A program made the translations under genes and the position numbers. 64,000 nucleotides of DNA from contig NZ_FNFQ01000010.1 in assembly GCF_900101175.1 (NCBI RefSeq), positions 1 to 64,000 on the forward strand, read 5' to 3'. This document shows, one piece after another, positions 53,051-64,000 of this stretch; the stretch's first letter is position 1, and the number at the start of each line of letters is the position of its first letter. The notes beneath the pieces were generated by a model. That model searched no databases, was not told the DNA's origin, and saw nothing but the letters and a program-made list of their open reading frames with translations. The stretch comes from Stenotrophomonas pavanii (GTDB taxonomy: Bacteria; Pseudomonadota; Gammaproteobacteria; Xanthomonadales; Xanthomonadaceae).

Positions 53051-54522
53051 ATCCTGGAGCAAATGCAGCCCTCTCAGATCATGTCTACAAGGATCCGCTC
53101 CCTGAGCCCAAGGCCATTGTTACCATTGCCGGGACGGAATATCGTGTACTGGCCAGCCCAAACTCCGCCACCGGCTACCAAGGCGTCATTTACCATAATC
53201 TCGAATCCAAAGAAGTAATCGTCACCCATCGCGGTACCGAGTTCGATCGCCAGCCTTTGATTGATGGCGGCATCGACGCTGCAATGGTCACCGCAAGAGT
53301 CAACGCACAACTCGGCGATGCCCTCGCACTCACCAAGCAGGCAATCGATCTGGCTAAAGAGAATGGGTATGGTCCGGTGTACGTCACCGGCCACTCGCTG
53401 GGCGGCGCGCTTGCGCAGATCACTGCGCATCACTACAACCTCCCCGGTGATGCATTCAATCCCTACGGTGCCGCCGGGCTGGCGTATCGCCTTCCCGAAG
53501 GCCAGCCGGCCAACGCGGCACCCTTCACCAACCACGTGATGGCAGGCGACCTGGTCAGCGCGGGCGGTCCTCATTACGGCAAGGTCGAGATGTATGCGCT
53601 GCCCAGGGAACTGGAGGTTCTGCGCAACGCCGAGCACGGCCAGCGCATCGCTTCACTTGGAACACCCGGGATGAAAAGCGGCCATGTCATGTCCGCCGCA
53701 GTGGCGGTCCAGTTGGGCGACTCCCATCGATTGGTTCATTTCCTTGATCGCGTGACCGACAAGGGCCCGGTGCAGTCTGTACTCGACAATCCGCAGGCCC
53801 GGATCACAGATCCTGACGACCTGCGCCGGATTGCCGACTATCGCCGTGATGTTCATCAGCTGCGTGCGGGCACCACCGTGCTGGTCGGCGGCGGACCTGG
53901 CCTGCTGCGCGACGGGATCAATTACCTGCGCGGTACCGAGGAAGCCGGTGCATATGCCCGCCGCGAGGCTGAAGCGGAGCAGCGGGCCCGGAATGCGCTC
54001 AAGCCGGGGGAGCAGCTGATCCAGGATGCAACCGACAAGGGCTCGCCCTCGCTCGGCAATCCCGCCTTCTCTCCCAGGAGTCCATTGCAGGAAAGCATTG
54101 AGTCAACCTTGGACAAGGCAAGCTTGGATCCCAGGAAGGAAGGCCATCCAGACCATGCGCTCTACCAGCAGATTCGCGAGGGTGTATCCGCCGTGGATGC
54201 CAGGCACGGGCGCAGCTTCGATGAAACCAGTGAGCGCATGACGGCCAGCCTGCTTGCGACGGCCAAGCGCAGCGGCCTCGAACGCGTTGATCATGTGGTC
54301 CTGGGCACTCCACCCAGCGATGGCTCGGGCCCTCACATGTTCGTTGTGCAGGGAGCGCCGGAGAATCCAGCACACCTGCGGGCGTCGGTACCGATCAGCG
54401 AGGCAATCAATACGCCGGTGGAGCAGTCGCTCGCCAAAGCCGAACAGATTGCGCAGGCACAGCAGGTCGGTCAGCAGGACCACGCCCAAGAGCAGATCCG
54501 GACGGCGATGCGGATGGGCTAG
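53047..54522 (+). CDS. Lipase-type toxin with XVIPCD-like C-terminus (type IV secretion effector)
   Basis: A 491-residue protein. The N-terminal half (about 1-240) is a class 3 lipase-like fold with the nucleophile elbow VTGHSLGGALAQIT (GxSxG). The C-terminal ~120 residues (HPDHALYQQIREGVSAVDAR; RSGLERVDHVVLGTP; NTPVEQSLAKAEQ, Gln-rich tail) match the XVIPCD pattern that recruits effectors to VirD4 in Xanthomonas and Stenotrophomonas. No signal peptide is seen. Together with the upstream lipoprotein it forms a probable phospholipase effector/immunity pair. The N-terminal half is AT-richer than the C-terminal part. The secretion genes are not in this window. Confidence 0.82.
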   Translation: MNPGANAALSDHVYKDPLPEPKAIVTIAGTEYRVLASPNSATGYQGVIYHNLESKEVIVTHRGTEFDRQPLIDGGIDAAMVTARVNAQLGDALALTKQAIDLAKENGYGPVYVTGHSLGGALAQITAHHYNLPGDAFNPYGAAGLAYRLPEGQPANAAPFTNHVMAGDLVSAGGPHYGKVEMYALPRELEVLRNAEHGQRIASLGTPGMKSGHVMSAAVAVQLGDSHRLVHFLDRVTDKGPVQSVLDNPQARITDPDDLRRIADYRRDVHQLRAGTTVLVGGGPGLLRDGINYLRGTEEAGAYARREAEAEQRARNALKPGEQLIQDATDKGSPSLGNPAFSPRSPLQESIESTLDKASLDPRKEGHPDHALYQQIREGVSAVDARHGRSFDETSERMTASLLATAKRSGLERVDHVVLGTPPSDGSGPHMFVVQGAPENPAHLRASVPISEAINTPVEQSLAKAEQIAQAQQVGQQDHAQEQIRTAMRMG

Positions 54523-54548
54523 GCCACCCAGCCCGCCGCACACAAAAA

Positions 54549-54575
54549 ACCCCCCGGCTTTCGCCGGGGGTTTTT
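54549..54575. terminator. Bidirectional terminator
   Basis: ACCCCCCGGC-TTTC-GCCGGGGG followed by TTTTT on this strand and preceded by AAAAAA, so it can end both the lipase gene and the convergent acnB gene. Confidence 0.9.
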
Positions 54576-54588
54576 CATTTCAACAGGA

Positions 54589-54611
54589 TGCCGGCCAGCG
54601 ACCGGCACTAC
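54589..54611. repeat. GTAG-family palindrome
   Basis: TGCCGGCCAGCGACCGGCAC followed by TAC (GTAG on the minus strand). Same unit as at 8977 and 42760, 5 bp from the acnB stop. Confidence 0.65.
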
Positions 54612-54615
54612 CGCA

Positions 54616-57207
54616 TCAGGCAGCGACCGTCTTGGCCACGTCCTGGTATTCCTCGATCTGGTCGAAGTTCATGTAGCGGTAGATCTCCGCGCCGCTGGCG
54701 GCGATCACGCCCACATCGGCCATGTACTCCTCCTTGGTCGGGATGCGGCCCAGGCGCGAGCAGATCGCCGCCAGTTCCGCCGAACCCAGGTACACGTTGG
54801 TGTTGCGGCCCAGGCGGTTCGGGAAGTTGCGGGTCGAGGTCGACATCGCAGTGGAGCCTTCACGGATCTGCGCCTGGTTGCCCATGCACAGCGAGCAGCC
54901 CGGCATTTCCATGCGCGCGCCGGTGGCGCCGAAGGTGCCGTACACGCCTTCCTTGGTCAGCTCCGAGGCGTCCATCTTGGTCGGCGGGGCCACCCACAGG
55001 CGGGTCGGCAGGTCACGCTTGCCTTCCAGCAGCTTGGCCGCGGCGCGGAAGTGACCGATGTTGGTCATGCACGAACCGATGAACACTTCGTCGATCTTGG
55101 CCCCGGCCACTTCGGACAGGGTCTTCACGTCGTCCGGGTCGTTCGGGCAGGCCACGATCGGCTCGTGGATGTCGGCCAGGTCGATCTCGATGACGGCGGC
55201 GTACTCGGCGTCGGCATCCGGCTCCAGCAGCTGCGGGTTGGCCAGCCAGGCTTCCATCTTCTCGATGCGACGCTGCAGCGAACGCGGATCCTGGTAACCC
55301 TCGGCAATCATCCACTTCAGCAGGGTGATGTTGCTGGTCAGGTACTCGATGATCGGTTCCTTGTTCAGGCGTACCGAGCAGCCGGCGGCCGAACGCTCGG
55401 CCGAGGCGTCGGACAGTTCGAACGCCTGTTCGACCTTCAGCTCCGGCAGGCCTTCGATTTCCAGGATGCGGCCGGAGAAGATGTTCTTCTTGCCAGCCTT
55501 GGCCACGGTCAGCAGGCCGGACTTGATCGCGTACAGCGGGATCGCGTTGACCAGGTCACGCAGGGTCACGCCCGGCTGCATCTTGCCCTTGAAGCGCACC
55601 AGCACCGACTCCGGCATGTCCAGCGGCATCACGCCGGTGGCTGCGGCGAAGGCGACCAGGCCCGAACCGGCCGGGAACGAAATGCCCACCGGGAAACGGG
55701 TGTGCGAGTCACCGCCGGTACCCACGGTGTCCGGCAGCAGCATGCGGTTGAGCCAGCTGTGGATCACGCCGTCGCCCGGGCGCAGCGAAACGCCGCCACG
55801 GGTGGAGATGAACTCCGGCAGGGTGTGGTGGGTCTTCACGTCCACCGGCTTCGGGTAAGCGGCGGTGTGGCAGAACGACTGCATCACCAGGTCGGCCGAG
55901 AAGCCCAGGCACGCCAGGTCCTTCAGCTCGTCGCGGGTCATCGGGCCGGTGGTGTCCTGCGAGCCGACCGAGGTCATCTTCGGTTCGCAGTAGGTGCCCG
56001 GGCGCATGCCCTGGCCTTCCGGCAGGCCACAGGCGCGGCCGACCATCTTCTGCGCTAGCGAGAAGCCCTTGCCGGTATCGGCCGGCTGCACCGGCAGGCG
56101 GAACAGGTCGGTCGGGGCCAGGCCCAGCGCTTCGCGCGCCTTGCCGGTCAGGCCACGGCCGATGATCAGCGGAATGCGGCCGCCGGCACGCACTTCATCG
56201 AACAGCACGTCGGACTTGACCTGGAACTCGGCGATCACTTCGCCGTTCTTCAGCGCCTTGCCTTCGTACGGGCGCAGCTCGATGACGTCGCCGTGCTCCA
56301 TCTTCGATACGTCCAGCTCGATCGGCAGCGCGCCGGCATCTTCCATGGTGTTGTAGAAGATCGGTGCGATCTTGCCGCCCAGGCAGACGCCACCGGCGCG
56401 CTTGTTCGGGATGAACGGAATGTCATCACCGGTCCACCACAGCACGCTGTTGGTGGCCGACTTGCGCGAGGAACCGGTGCCGACCACGTCGCCGACGTAG
56501 GCAACCAGGTGGCCCTTTTCCTTCAGCGACAGGATCTGCTGGATCGGGCCGCGCTTGCCGTCTTCTTCCGGGGTGAACGGCGCATCGTCGCGCTTGTTCT
56601 TCAGCATCGCCAGGGCGTGCATCGGAATGTCCGGGCGGGTGGTCGCGTCCGGTGCCGGCGACAGGTCGTCGGTGTTGGTTTCGCCCGGCACCTTGAACAC
56701 GGTGACGGTCAGGCTCTGCGGCACTTCCGGATTGCTGGTGAACCACTCGGCATCGGCCCAGCTCTGCAGCACGGCCTGGGCGTTGGCATTGCCCGCCTTG
56801 GCCTTTTCCTGCACGTCATGGAACGCATCGAACACCAGCAGGGTCTTCTTCAGGCCGTTGGCGGCGATGGTGCCGACGCTGGCGTCGTCCAGCAGCTGCA
56901 CCAGCGGGGCCACGTTGTAGCCGCCGAGCATGGTGCCCAGCAGTTCGGTGGCGCGCTCACGGCTGATCAGCGGGTTCTGCTCGCTGCCCAGGGCGATCGC
57001 CGCCAGGTACGACGCCTTGACCTTGGCCGCGTCATCGACGCCGGCCGGCACGCGGTGGGTCAGCAGGTCGAGAAGGAACTCGGCCTCGCCCTGCGGCGGG
57101 TTCTTCAGCAGTTCGATGACATCGGCCGTCTGCTGCGCGCTCAGCGGCAGCGGCGGGATGCCAAGCGCAGCGCGCTCGGCGACGTGGTGGCGGTAGGCTT
57201 CCAACAT
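54616..57207 (-). CDS. acnB: Bifunctional aconitase B / 2-methylisocitrate dehydratase
   Basis: AcnB converts citrate to isocitrate through an Fe-S cluster. The 863-residue protein begins [20 protein letters not shown] and contains [20 protein letters not shown], a first cluster Cys in [16 protein letters not shown] and the pair in [12 protein letters not shown]. The frame extends upstream to 57333, but the ATG at 57205-57207 with GGGAG before it gives the normal AcnB length. It converges with the lipase gene at a shared terminator. Confidence 0.97.
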   Translation of the reverse strand: MLEAYRHHVAERAALGIPPLPLSAQQTADVIELLKNPPQGEAEFLLDLLTHRVPAGVDDAAKVKASYLAAIALGSEQNPLISRERATELLGTMLGGYNVAPLVQLLDDASVGTIAANGLKKTLLVFDAFHDVQEKAKAGNANAQAVLQSWADAEWFTSNPEVPQSLTVTVFKVPGETNTDDLSPAPDATTRPDIPMHALAMLKNKRDDAPFTPEEDGKRGPIQQILSLKEKGHLVAYVGDVVGTGSSRKSATNSVLWWTGDDIPFIPNKRAGGVCLGGKIAPIFYNTMEDAGALPIELDVSKMEHGDVIELRPYEGKALKNGEVIAEFQVKSDVLFDEVRAGGRIPLIIGRGLTGKAREALGLAPTDLFRLPVQPADTGKGFSLAQKMVGRACGLPEGQGMRPGTYCEPKMTSVGSQDTTGPMTRDELKDLACLGFSADLVMQSFCHTAAYPKPVDVKTHHTLPEFISTRGGVSLRPGDGVIHSWLNRMLLPDTVGTGGDSHTRFPVGISFPAGSGLVAFAAATGVMPLDMPESVLVRFKGKMQPGVTLRDLVNAIPLYAIKSGLLTVAKAGKKNIFSGRILEIEGLPELKVEQAFELSDASAERSAAGCSVRLNKEPIIEYLTSNITLLKWMIAEGYQDPRSLQRRIEKMEAWLANPQLLEPDADAEYAAVIEIDLADIHEPIVACPNDPDDVKTLSEVAGAKIDEVFIGSCMTNIGHFRAAAKLLEGKRDLPTRLWVAPPTKMDASELTKEGVYGTFGATGARMEMPGCSLCMGNQAQIREGSTAMSTSTRNFPNRLGRNTNVYLGSAELAAICSRLGRIPTKEEYMADVGVIAASGAEIYRYMNFDQIEEYQDVAKTVAA

Positions 57208-57251
57208 GACAACTCCCGGGTAATGCGTAGGTTGAAAAATCAAAAGTGGGC

Positions 57252-57653
57252 TCAGGCGTGCGGCACGATCAGCTTCAGGCCCTTGAAGTAGTCGCGGTAA
57301 AACGTGTCGTTCCAGGTGATCAGGCCATCGCACTGCAGCAGTGCGTGGGCGCCGACCATGAATTCATCCAGGCTGCGGCGGCTACCGCCGCGCTGGCGAT
57401 GACGGCGGTGCATCTCGCCGGCGCGCAGTGCCGACTTGGCTTCCATCGGGTTGAAGTGCACGCCCATTTCTTCCAGCGCTTCGAGCACCTCGGCACCGCC
57501 GCGCAGCGATGCGCAGACTTCGGCCAGGGTCGCGCCGCAGACCACCACGCGGCCGCCGACCAGGCTCTGCCGGAGGATGGCTTCCACGGCATCGGCCTGC
57601 GGGCCATTGCTGAGCAGCTCGACCAGTACCGGTGAATCGACGGCGATCATCAC
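57252..57653 (-). CDS. PIN-domain protein, VapC-type toxin
   Basis: A 133-residue PIN-domain protein, presumably an RNase. Acidic active-site residues are recognisable: Asp6 ([12 protein letters not shown]), Glu in [10 protein letters not shown], Asp in [11 protein letters not shown] and Asp in ITWNDTFY. It lies 3 bases after an AbrB-type antitoxin, the layout of VapBC modules. The small gap and same strand imply one operon. It sits between acnB and acnA. Which RNA it cuts cannot be inferred. Confidence 0.85.
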   Translation of the reverse strand: MMIAVDSPVLVELLSNGPQADAVEAILRQSLVGGRVVVCGATLAEVCASLRGGAEVLEALEEMGVHFNPMEAKSALRAGEMHRRHRQRGGSRRSLDEFMVGAHALLQCDGLITWNDTFYRDYFKGLKLIVPHA

Positions 57654-57656
57654 GGC

Positions 57657-57881
57657 TTATTCCTCGTCGCGCACCGCGCGCACCGCCGCATCGGACGACT
57701 CGAAGCCGTCCAGGGCGAACTTGCCGCGCGCCCGTGAAATGGCATCGTCAACACTCTTGCGCAGGATGATGCGACTGCCGTCCAGCTCGACCTTCAGCAG
57801 CGTGCCCTTGGTCAGGCCGAGGGCATCACGCACCGCCTTGGGCAGGGTGATCTGTCCGCGTTCTGCAACAGTGGCTTCCAT
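57657..57881 (-). CDS. AbrB/MazE-type antitoxin (VapB-like)
   Basis: A 74-residue protein with an N-terminal swapped-hairpin domain, MEATVAERGQITLPKAVRDA, and a C-terminal acidic tail that would bind the toxin. The start at 57881 has GGAGGG upstream on the minus strand. A longer frame to 57905 covers the operator and is not favoured. It probably represses its own operon through the palindrome at 57897-57919. Confidence 0.87.
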   Translation of the reverse strand: MEATVAERGQITLPKAVRDALGLTKGTLLKVELDGSRIILRKSVDDAISRARGKFALDGFESSDAAVRAVRDEE

Positions 57882-58183
57882 CGGTAGGCCCTCCAGAGTA
57901 TGCACAAATTATACATACTTCCCCGGGCATACTTCCACCCTGAACAGGACCGGCGCCCCGCCAGCCCTTGCCTCGCAAAGGATCGGCCACAAACGTGACA
58001 TACGCCATACACCTCCCCCTGTAGTCTGGAACCGATGCCGCAGGTCGGAGCCCGGCCCGGATGAACCCATTCAGTCCGGGGTTCATACTGGGACGACCGG
58101 GGCCCTCAGGCCCGCGGCGACCGCAAGCAGGCCCGCCCATGCGCGGGCCACTGCAAGCCATCCGCAAGAAGGAGTTACCCCGC
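57882..58183. other. Divergent gap between antitoxin and acnA
   Basis: About 300 bp. The left part is the vapBC operator/promoter. The right part is the acnA leader, with a GGCCCGC-N6-GCGGGCC hairpin (58130-58149) and AAGAAGGAG (58167-58175) as ribosome site. No clear sigma-70 promoter for acnA was recognised. Confidence 0.55.
57897..57919 (-). promoter_or_regulatory. Promoter/operator of the vapBC-like operon
   Basis: A palindrome AGTATG-N11-CATACT overlaps a minus-strand TATAAT (57908-57913). A third CATACT half site lies at 57928-57933. This is a plausible autoregulatory operator. The -35 is not obvious. Confidence 0.6.
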
Positions 58184-60937
<2,754 letters not shown>

Positions 60938-60939
60938 CG

Positions 60940-60971
60940 AAAAGGGCCGGATCCGCACGGATCCGGCCCTT
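60940..60971 (+). terminator. Rho-independent terminator of acnA
   Basis: AAAGGGCCGGATCCG and CGGATCCGGCCCTTT are perfect inverted repeats with a 2-base centre, continuing TCCGTTT. It may also end the convergent betT transcript. Confidence 0.88.
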
Positions 60972-60990
60972 TCCGTTTGCGATGCCCTCC

Positions 60991-61018
60991 TGTAGAGCCG
61001 AGCCTGCGCTCGGCTCTA
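60991..61018. repeat. GTAG-family palindrome
   Basis: GTAGAGCCGAGC (60991-61002) and GCTCGGCTCTAC (61007-61018) form perfect 12-bp arms around CTGC. It lies between acnA and the betT 3' end. Confidence 0.8.
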
Positions 61019-61027
61019 CAGAAGCGC

Positions 61028-62578
61028 TTACCGGCGTGGCGCATCCGGGTCGGTGCGCAGCGCCTTCAACAGGCCCCACATGTAGAACGCCAGGGTGAAC
61101 GAGAACGGCAGGCCACACAGCACCACCGCCGTCTGCATCGCGCTGAAATTGCCGGCCAGCAGCAGGCCGACGCTGGCCACGGTGATGCCGGCCGCCCAGA
61201 ACACGCGCAGCCAGATCGGCGCGTCATGGCCATCTTCGACGCCATCGTCAACGCGACGGGTGCACAGGTTGGCGATCATCAGCGTGCCCGAATCGACCGG
61301 GGTCAGGAACAGCACGAAGCCGATCACCACCGCGGCACCGGCCACGTACGGCGCGCCGGGCAGGTACTCCAGCAGCTTGAACAGCGTCATCGCCGCATCG
61401 TGCTGGGCCACCTCGCCCAGGATCGACTGGCCATGGTTGAGCACCAGGTCGATGGCGGTGTTGCCGAAGATCGACAGCCAGGCCAGGGTGAAGCCGAGCG
61501 GGATCAGCAGCACGCCCATGATCACTTCGCGGATGGTGCGGCCGCGCGAGATGCGCGCCACGAAAAGGCCGACGAACGGCGCCCAGGCGATCCACCACGC
61601 CCAGTAGAACAGCGTCCACGACCCGATCCATTCACGGCCCTTGGGATCGTTGAGGTACATGTCGAAGCTCTTGCGCACGAACGCGCCGAGATAATCGCCG
61701 GTGTTCTGGATCAGGCCGTCGAACAGGTGCAGGGTCGGGCCGGTGACCAGCACGAACAGCAGCAGGCCGCACAGCAGGCGCACGTTGAGGTTGGACAGCC
61801 ACGCAATGCCCTTTTCCACGCCAGCGACCACGCCGATGGTGGCCACCACCATCATCACCAGCACGATGGCCACCAGCACCTGCGGCGTATCCGGGATGTG
61901 GAACAGGTAGACCAGGCCGGACTGCACCACCAGCGCGCCGATGCCGAGGTTGGTCACCATCGAGATCAGCGTGGCCAGGATGCCGAAGCCATCGACCATG
62001 TCGCCGATGCGGCCATGGATGCGCTCACCGAAGATCGGGTACAGCGCCGAGCGCAGCGCCAGCGGCAGGTCGCGGCGGTAGGCGAAGTAGCCCAGCGCCA
62101 CCCCGACCAGTGCATACAGCGCCCAGCCATGCAGGCCCCAGTGCAGGAAGGTCAGCACCATCGCCTCGCGGCCGGCGGCCACGGTGCCGCCAGGCTGCCC
62201 GGGCGGGTGCAGGAAATGGTCCAGCGGCTCGTAGGCGCCGTAGTACAGCAGCGCGATGCCGATGCCGGCCGAGAACAGCATCGAGACCCAGGCAACGTAG
62301 CCAAAGGCCGGTGATTCCTCGTTGTGGCCCAGGCGGATGCGGCCGTAAGGCGAGAACGCCAGCCACAGCACGAAACCCAGGCACAGCACGATCAGCAGCA
62401 TGTACCACCAGCCGAACGCGGCAGAGACCTCGGCCTGCGCCCATTGCAGCCAGTGCTCGCTGCCTTCGGGATAGAGAACGGTGAGCAGCCCCAGGATGCC
62501 GATCGACACCGATGAGCTGAGGAAGACAAAACGGTTCAAGCGCAGGGGCGAACGCTTGGGATGAGCCAGGGAAGACAT
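61028..62578 (-). CDS. betT: BCCT-family transporter, likely choline/betaine uptake (BetT)
   Basis: A 516-residue membrane protein of the betaine-choline-carnitine family with about twelve helices. Family motifs include MLFSAGIGIALLYYGAYEPL, HWGLHGWALYALVGVALGYF and the helix-8 stretch FYWAWWIAWAPFVGLFVARI, which lines the substrate site. It lacks the long cytoplasmic tail of E. coli BetT. Divergent from betI with the 28-bp palindrome between them, so BetI control is likely. Substrate is probably choline (context inference). Confidence 0.88.
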   Translation of the reverse strand: MSSLAHPKRSPLRLNRFVFLSSSVSIGILGLLTVLYPEGSEHWLQWAQAEVSAAFGWWYMLLIVLCLGFVLWLAFSPYGRIRLGHNEESPAFGYVAWVSMLFSAGIGIALLYYGAYEPLDHFLHPPGQPGGTVAAGREAMVLTFLHWGLHGWALYALVGVALGYFAYRRDLPLALRSALYPIFGERIHGRIGDMVDGFGILATLISMVTNLGIGALVVQSGLVYLFHIPDTPQVLVAIVLVMMVVATIGVVAGVEKGIAWLSNLNVRLLCGLLLFVLVTGPTLHLFDGLIQNTGDYLGAFVRKSFDMYLNDPKGREWIGSWTLFYWAWWIAWAPFVGLFVARISRGRTIREVIMGVLLIPLGFTLAWLSIFGNTAIDLVLNHGQSILGEVAQHDAAMTLFKLLEYLPGAPYVAGAAVVIGFVLFLTPVDSGTLMIANLCTRRVDDGVEDGHDAPIWLRVFWAAGITVASVGLLLAGNFSAMQTAVVLCGLPFSFTLAFYMWGLLKALRTDPDAPRR

Positions 62579-62667
62579 GGGATCGTCTCATCAGTCCGGG
62601 GGAGCACATGGGCGGGGCCGGACCGGAAAACCGGGCCCATGGCGTGGGGCGCGAGCGCATCCTAGGG

Positions 62668-62695
62668 TTTATTGATTGAACGTTCAATCAATAAA
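62668..62695. promoter_or_regulatory. 28-bp perfect palindrome, BetI operator candidate
   Basis: TTTATTGATTGAAC is followed by its exact reverse complement. It lies in the betT-betI divergent region, and ATTGATTGAACGTTCAAT matches the type of site bound by BetI (TetR family). It would control betT and betIB together. Confidence 0.85.
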
Positions 62696-62747
62696 AAGCA
62701 TAATGGCCGGCAACCCGATCCTTCGGGTCGCAAACCGTGGAGAGACA

Positions 62748-63338
62748 ATGCCGAAGAAAGGCGTGGAACCGGTACGGCGCGAACAGCTGATCCGGGCCAC
62801 TTTCCAGACCATCGACGAGATCGGCATGGCCGACGCGACCGTCGCCACCATCGCGAAGAAGGCAGGGCTGTCCAGCGGCATCGTCGCCCACTACTTCGGC
62901 GACAAGGACGGCCTGCTCAATGCTGCAATGCGGCAGATCCTGCGCGAACTGAAGGACGCCGTCGCCCGCTACCGCGCCGAGGCCAGCGATGACCCCCGCG
63001 AGCAGCTGCGTGCCATCGTCGATGGCAACTTCGACGACAGCCAGATCAACGGTACCGCGATGCGCGTCTGGCTCACGTTCTGGGCCGCCAGCATGCATCA
63101 GCCGGAACTGGCCCGGTTGCAGCGCGCCAACGATCAGCGCCTGTTCTCCAACCTGTGCCACCAGTTCAACCGCCTGCTGCCCCATCCGCAGGCGCGCCTG
63201 GCCGCCCGTGGCCTGGCCGCGATGATCGACGGCCTGTGGCTGCGCGGCAGCCTGGTCGGCGGCCAGTTCAACGCCGACAAGTCCCGGCGCATCGCCTACG
63301 GCTACATCGACTTCCAGTTGCAGGCTGCCGCGCTATAA
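62748..63338 (+). CDS. betI: Transcriptional repressor BetI (TetR family)
   Basis: BetI represses glycine-betaine synthesis genes until choline is present. The 196-residue protein has the N-terminal HTH ([38 protein letters not shown]) and a ligand domain with [20 protein letters not shown], as in BetI. ATG 62748 has GGAGAG 4 bases upstream. It precedes betB by 38 bases. Confidence 0.95.
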   Translation: MPKKGVEPVRREQLIRATFQTIDEIGMADATVATIAKKAGLSSGIVAHYFGDKDGLLNAAMRQILRELKDAVARYRAEASDDPREQLRAIVDGNFDDSQINGTAMRVWLTFWAASMHQPELARLQRANDQRLFSNLCHQFNRLLPHPQARLAARGLAAMIDGLWLRGSLVGGQFNADKSRRIAYGYIDFQLQAAAL

Positions 63339-63376
63339 GCGCTTCAGCACCCGCCCCCTTCCAAGGAGTACGCCCC

Positions 63377-64000
63377 ATGACCACCCTGCCCGTCCAACAG
63401 CTCTACATCCACGGCCAGCGCGTCGATGCCACCAGCGGCAAGACCTTCAAGACCGTCAACCCGGCCACCGGTGAGGTGATCGCCGAAGTGCAGGTTGCCA
63501 GCCAGGCCGACGTCGAGCGCGCCGTGCAGAGCGCGGCCGAGGGCCAGAAGGCATGGGCGGCAATGACCGCGATGGAGCGTTCGCGCATCCTGCGCCGCGC
63601 CGTCGAGATCCTGCGCGAGCGCAACGACGAACTGGCCCACCTGGAAACGCTGGACACCGGCAAGGCGCTGGCCGAGACCACCACGGTGGACATCGTCACC
63701 GGTGCCGACGTGGTCGAGTACTACGCCGGCCTGGCCACCGCGATCGAAGGCATCCAGCTGCCGCTGCGCGAATCGAGCTTCTTCTACACCCGCCGCGAAC
63801 CGCTGGGTGTGGTGGCCGGCATCGGCGCCTGGAACTACCCGATCCAGATCGCCATGTGGAAGTCCGCCCCCGCCCTGGCCGCCGGCAACGCGATGGTGTT
63901 CAAGCCGTCCGAAGTGACCCCGTTGACCGCGATCCGGCTGGCCGAGATCTACACCGAAGCCGGCGTGCCGGCCGGTGTGTTCAACGTCGTGCAGGGCCCG
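63377..64000 (+). CDS. betB: Betaine aldehyde dehydrogenase, 5' part (runs off window)
   Basis: Oxidises betaine aldehyde to glycine betaine with NAD. The visible 208 residues begin after AAGGAG at 63363-63368 and show [11 protein letters not shown], the [10 protein letters not shown] segment and the catalytic-Asn region [20 protein letters not shown]. The catalytic Cys lies beyond the window edge. It continues the betI operon; betA is presumably further downstream. Confidence 0.94.
   Translation, partial: MTTLPVQQLYIHGQRVDATSGKTFKTVNPATGEVIAEVQVASQADVERAVQSAAEGQKAWAAMTAMERSRILRRAVEILRERNDELAHLETLDTGKALAETTTVDIVTGADVVEYYAGLATAIEGIQLPLRESSFFYTRREPLGVVAGIGAWNYPIQIAMWKSAPALAAGNAMVFKPSEVTPLTAIRLAEIYTEAGVPAGVFNVVQGP

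Overview
This 64 kb window is GC-rich chromosomal DNA from a gammaproteobacterium of the Xanthomonadaceae, most likely Stenotrophomonas (S. maltophilia complex). The evidence is the flagellar/chemotaxis gene order (fliC-fliD-fliS-pilZ-rpoN-fleQ, with fleN, motCD and parC/parP), many GTAG-headed palindromic repeats of the kind described in S. maltophilia, a toxin with a Xanthomonad type IV secretion C-terminal domain, and a bet cluster. This is inferred from sequence only; no database search was run.

Layout. Positions 1-4040 hold the end of a flagellin gene, the filament cap fliD, its chaperone fliS, a FliT-like protein and a PilZ protein. Positions 4100-8390 hold regulators: a NarL/FixJ-type response regulator, sigma-54 (rpoN), a lone receiver domain and the sigma-54 activator fleQ. 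Positions 9131-15819 are fliEFGHIJK (basal body, switch, export ATPase, hook length). Positions 16013-20206 are fliLMNOPQR (switch and export gate). A MHYT-GGDEF-EAL c-di-GMP enzyme (20374-22506) separates these from flhB-flhA-flhF-fleN-fliA-cheY-cheZ-cheA-motC-motD-parC-parP (22713-36156). Next come a STAS-cheY-cheA2 operon (36442-39143), three chemoreceptors, a YcgR brake, cheW, a small exported OB-fold-like protein, and cheR-cheD-cheB (39513-52008).

Regulation can be read from the DNA. Sigma-54 -24/-12 promoters with exact 10-bp GG-to-GC spacing precede fliD, fliE, fliL and flhB, and rpoN and fleQ are encoded here. Sigma-28 (FliA) promoters with exact N11 spacing precede the STAS-cheY-cheA2 operon, the first and third chemoreceptors, cheW and the OB-fold gene; fliA is also encoded here. 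This matches a RpoN/FleQ to FliA hierarchy.

Downstream of cheB the character changes. An AT-richer segment carries a putative lipoprotein overlapping a GHSLGG lipase with a C-terminal XVIPCD-like domain. This looks like an antibacterial type IV secretion effector/immunity pair (52412-54522). After a bidirectional terminator come acnB (minus strand), a VapBC-like module, acnA, and the choline/betaine region: betT (minus), betI and the start of betB, which runs off the window end.

The most notable observations are the effector/immunity pair beside the chemotaxis genes; four FliM/CheZ-like CheY-docking motifs, two of them in the CheA linker; a 54-residue tandem repeat in the ParP-like CheW protein; a flhB sigma-54 promoter built on a GTAG repeat; three receptors with near-identical signalling domains all ending in DWQEF; and several families of intergenic palindromes.
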